6,727 nucleotides of DNA from Oscillospiraceae bacterium (GTDB lineage Bacteria > Bacillota > Clostridia > Oscillospirales > Ruminococcaceae), in assembly GCA_900770195.1 (NCBI GenBank), contig CAAGJI010000055.1, positions 1 through 6,727 of the forward strand, read 5' to 3'. A program made the translations under genes and the position numbers. A model generated the notes under the pieces. That model had not been told where the DNA came from, made no database searches, and saw only the letters and a list, made by a program, of their open reading frames with translations. Positions 5,465 through 6,727 of the stretch are shown here, piece by piece (within the stretch, counting starts at the first letter, position 1; each line of letters starts with the position of its first letter).

Positions 5465-5531
5465 GATTTGTAAGGAAAAACGACTTGTTTTTCGCAACAA
5501 ATCGAAATTATCTTGTAAAAAGGAGAACTTT

Positions 5532-6372
5532 ATGAAAAGAATATTAGTAACAGGTGGAACAACTTTTGTAAGTAAATATGTGGCAGAATATTTCGTGAAT
5601 ACTGGTTATGAGGTTTATGTGCTTAACAGAAATTCTAAACCACAAGTTCAGGGAGTAAAACTTATTGAAAGAGATAGGCATAATTTAAGTGGTATATTGA
5701 AAGATATGTTCTTTGATGTTGTTGCTGATATAACAGCTTATAATGAAAAAGATATAATTGATTTTGTTAAAGAATTAGTTTCTTTTGGACAGTACATTAT
5801 GCTAAGTTCAAGTGCTGTATATCCAGAGCATCCATTTCTTGAAGAATCAGAGAAATCAGTTAATAAAATTTGGGATGTATATGGAACTGATAAAATCGCA
5901 GCTGAAACAGCATTACTTGAAAGAATAAATGATGCATACATATTAAGACCGCCTTACTTGTATGGACCATTCAATAATATTTATAGAGAGGCTTTTGTAT
6001 TTGACTGTGCTTTAGCAGATAGAAAATTTTATTTACCTAAAGAAGGTAATATGAAATTACAATTTTTTCATGTGAAAGATTTATGCAGATTGATGGAAAT
6101 AATAATTAGAGAAAAGCCAGCAAAGCATATTTTAAATGTTGGTAATGTTGAAGCGGTATCTATTAAAGAGTGGGTAACAAAATGTTATGAAAGCTTAGGA
6201 AAAACGCCAGATTTTGTGAATATTTATGATGAGATTGAACAAAAACTACTTCTGTTTTTACAACTATGAATACTATTTAGATGTATCCCGTCAAAATAAA
6301 ACATATCCAGAAACTTTATCATTAGAAGAAGGGTTAAAAGATACTGTTAAATGCTGCATTGTTCAAGTATAA
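5532..6372 (+). pseudogene. Extended-SDR NAD-dependent epimerase/dehydratase, frameshifted and 3'-truncated
   Basis: The nucleotide-binding start MKRILVTGGTTFVSKYVAEY fits an extended short-chain dehydrogenase/epimerase, although the usual TGGTGFVG is TGGTTFVS here. SSSAVYPE (92-99), YGTDK (Tyr117, Lys121) and RPPYLYGP (139-146) are the expected serine, YxxxK and substrate-loop motifs. ATG 5532 is chosen because AAAGGAGA lies 7 nt upstream. An earlier ATG at 5463 sits inside the promoter -10. At the A5 run 6241-6245 the frame shifts and the product stops at 6269 (245 aa, tail KLLLFLQL). In the shifted frame the sequence continues NYFCFYNYEYYLDVSRQNKT and then LSLEEGLKDTVK, the normal C-terminal region, until the junction near 6350 and a TAA at 6370. 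Relatives normally extend somewhat further. The substrate is unknown: nucleotide-sugar epimerase and isoflavone-reductase-like roles both remain possible. Confidence 0.8.
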
Positions 6373-6727
6373 GTCCAGGTTCTGAAATTTGTGCACTTAT
6401 GATATGCAGAGGACTTTCATATTTCTTCATTTTTCCTGTAGAACGCACGGTTTTTCCATCTAACGAAATTGTAAGTTTATCAGCCTTTTCAGGCATAATT
6501 GAACGTACCCACTTTTCAAAACATCCGTTGAATGATTCAGGTTTTATTATTTTTAATATGCAAGTAATCCAATAGTAGCAAGGTATACAATAGATTCCGA
6601 ATTTCTCCTTTAAAAATTCTCTTGTTCTATCTTTGATTGCCCATTGGTGTATTTGCTGTAAGTTTTTTAATCCGCATATGCTTCTGAGTATTACTATTGT
6701 TATTACATCACTTATTTTGTAATAATA
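6347..6727 (-). pseudogene. ISAs1-family transposase, internal fragment (both ends missing)
   Basis: One minus-strand frame is open from the window edge (6727) to a TAA at 6347, 126 codons. It reads KISDVITIVILRSICGLKN, LQQIHQWAIKDRTREFLKEK, then WVRSIMPEKADKLTISLDGK, TVRSTGKM and ESPLHIISAQISEPGLILEQ. This is the N-terminal associated region of ISAs1 (H-repeat) transposases running into the start of the DDE domain. The Asp in SLDGKTVRSTGK is the expected first catalytic Asp. The N-terminus lies beyond the window. The rest of the DDE domain is lost after LILEQ (6359), where the sequence changes to the end of the SDR gene. No inverted repeat of the element is visible, so this is a deletion remnant and not an intact insertion end. 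Confidence 0.75.

Noticed and set aside
5463..5531. Upstream ATG giving the SDR protein 23 extra residues
   Set aside because: The ATG lies inside the promoter -10 element (TATAAT 5459-5464) and has no ribosome binding site. The ATG at 5532 has AAAGGAGA at good spacing and starts directly with the nucleotide-binding motif.
6351..6575. Plus-strand open frame of 74 codons
   Set aside because: It is antisense to the transposase fragment, whose minus-strand frame has clear ISAs1 motifs. The plus frame has no ribosome binding site.

Overview
The window is AT-rich DNA with Shine-Dalgarno-led genes and near-consensus sigma-A promoters. It also carries gene families typical of gut Clostridia: PcfB/VirD4 conjugation genes, an hsdS-linked tyrosine recombinase, and an ISAs1-type transposase. 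The most likely source is a low-GC Firmicute of the Ruminococcus/Oscillospiraceae type. That assignment rests on recalled family resemblance, not on a marker gene. The window reads as a patchwork of accessory segments with at least three breakpoints where one gene family stops abruptly and unrelated sequence begins.

Left part (1-930, minus strand): a hairpin-bearing intergenic repeat lies at the edge. Next is the truncated 5' part of a GyrI-like effector-binding gene, overlapped by an intact gene of unknown function (282-716). A consensus sigma-A promoter (852-880) serves this pair through a leader of about 130 nt with small competing dyads.

Centre (933-4429, minus strand): this is one apparent operon. 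Read 5'->3' it holds an 81-residue protein, a PcfB (DUF3801) protein, a VirD4-type coupling protein, the second half of a type I restriction specificity subunit (HsdS), and a tyrosine recombinase of the kind that sits beside phase-variable hsdS genes. The coupling gene is cut after about 360 codons and joined in frame to the HsdS half (junction near 2487-2490). A single-base frameshift near 2246 then breaks the HsdS half. The operon starts from a promoter with a good -10 but no recognisable -35. Upstream of it lie five TGTTGC units at an exact 10-bp period. A bidirectional terminator (4397-4429) closes the segment on the right, and another follows the recombinase.

Right part (4437-6727): sfsA (plus strand) has its own promoter. 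A doubtful 71-codon minus-strand ORF converges on its 3' end. A promoter at 5436-5464 then drives an extended-SDR (NAD-dependent epimerase/dehydratase) gene that is frameshifted at an A5 run (6241-6245). Near 6350-6358 this gene breaks into the interior of a truncated ISAs1-family transposase that runs off the window on the minus strand.

Together the pieces suggest a decayed integrative conjugative element next to the housekeeping gene sfsA, into which an hsdS-half plus recombinase module has recombined. The recombinase ORF is intact and has all its catalytic residues. The conjugation and restriction parts beside it are broken.
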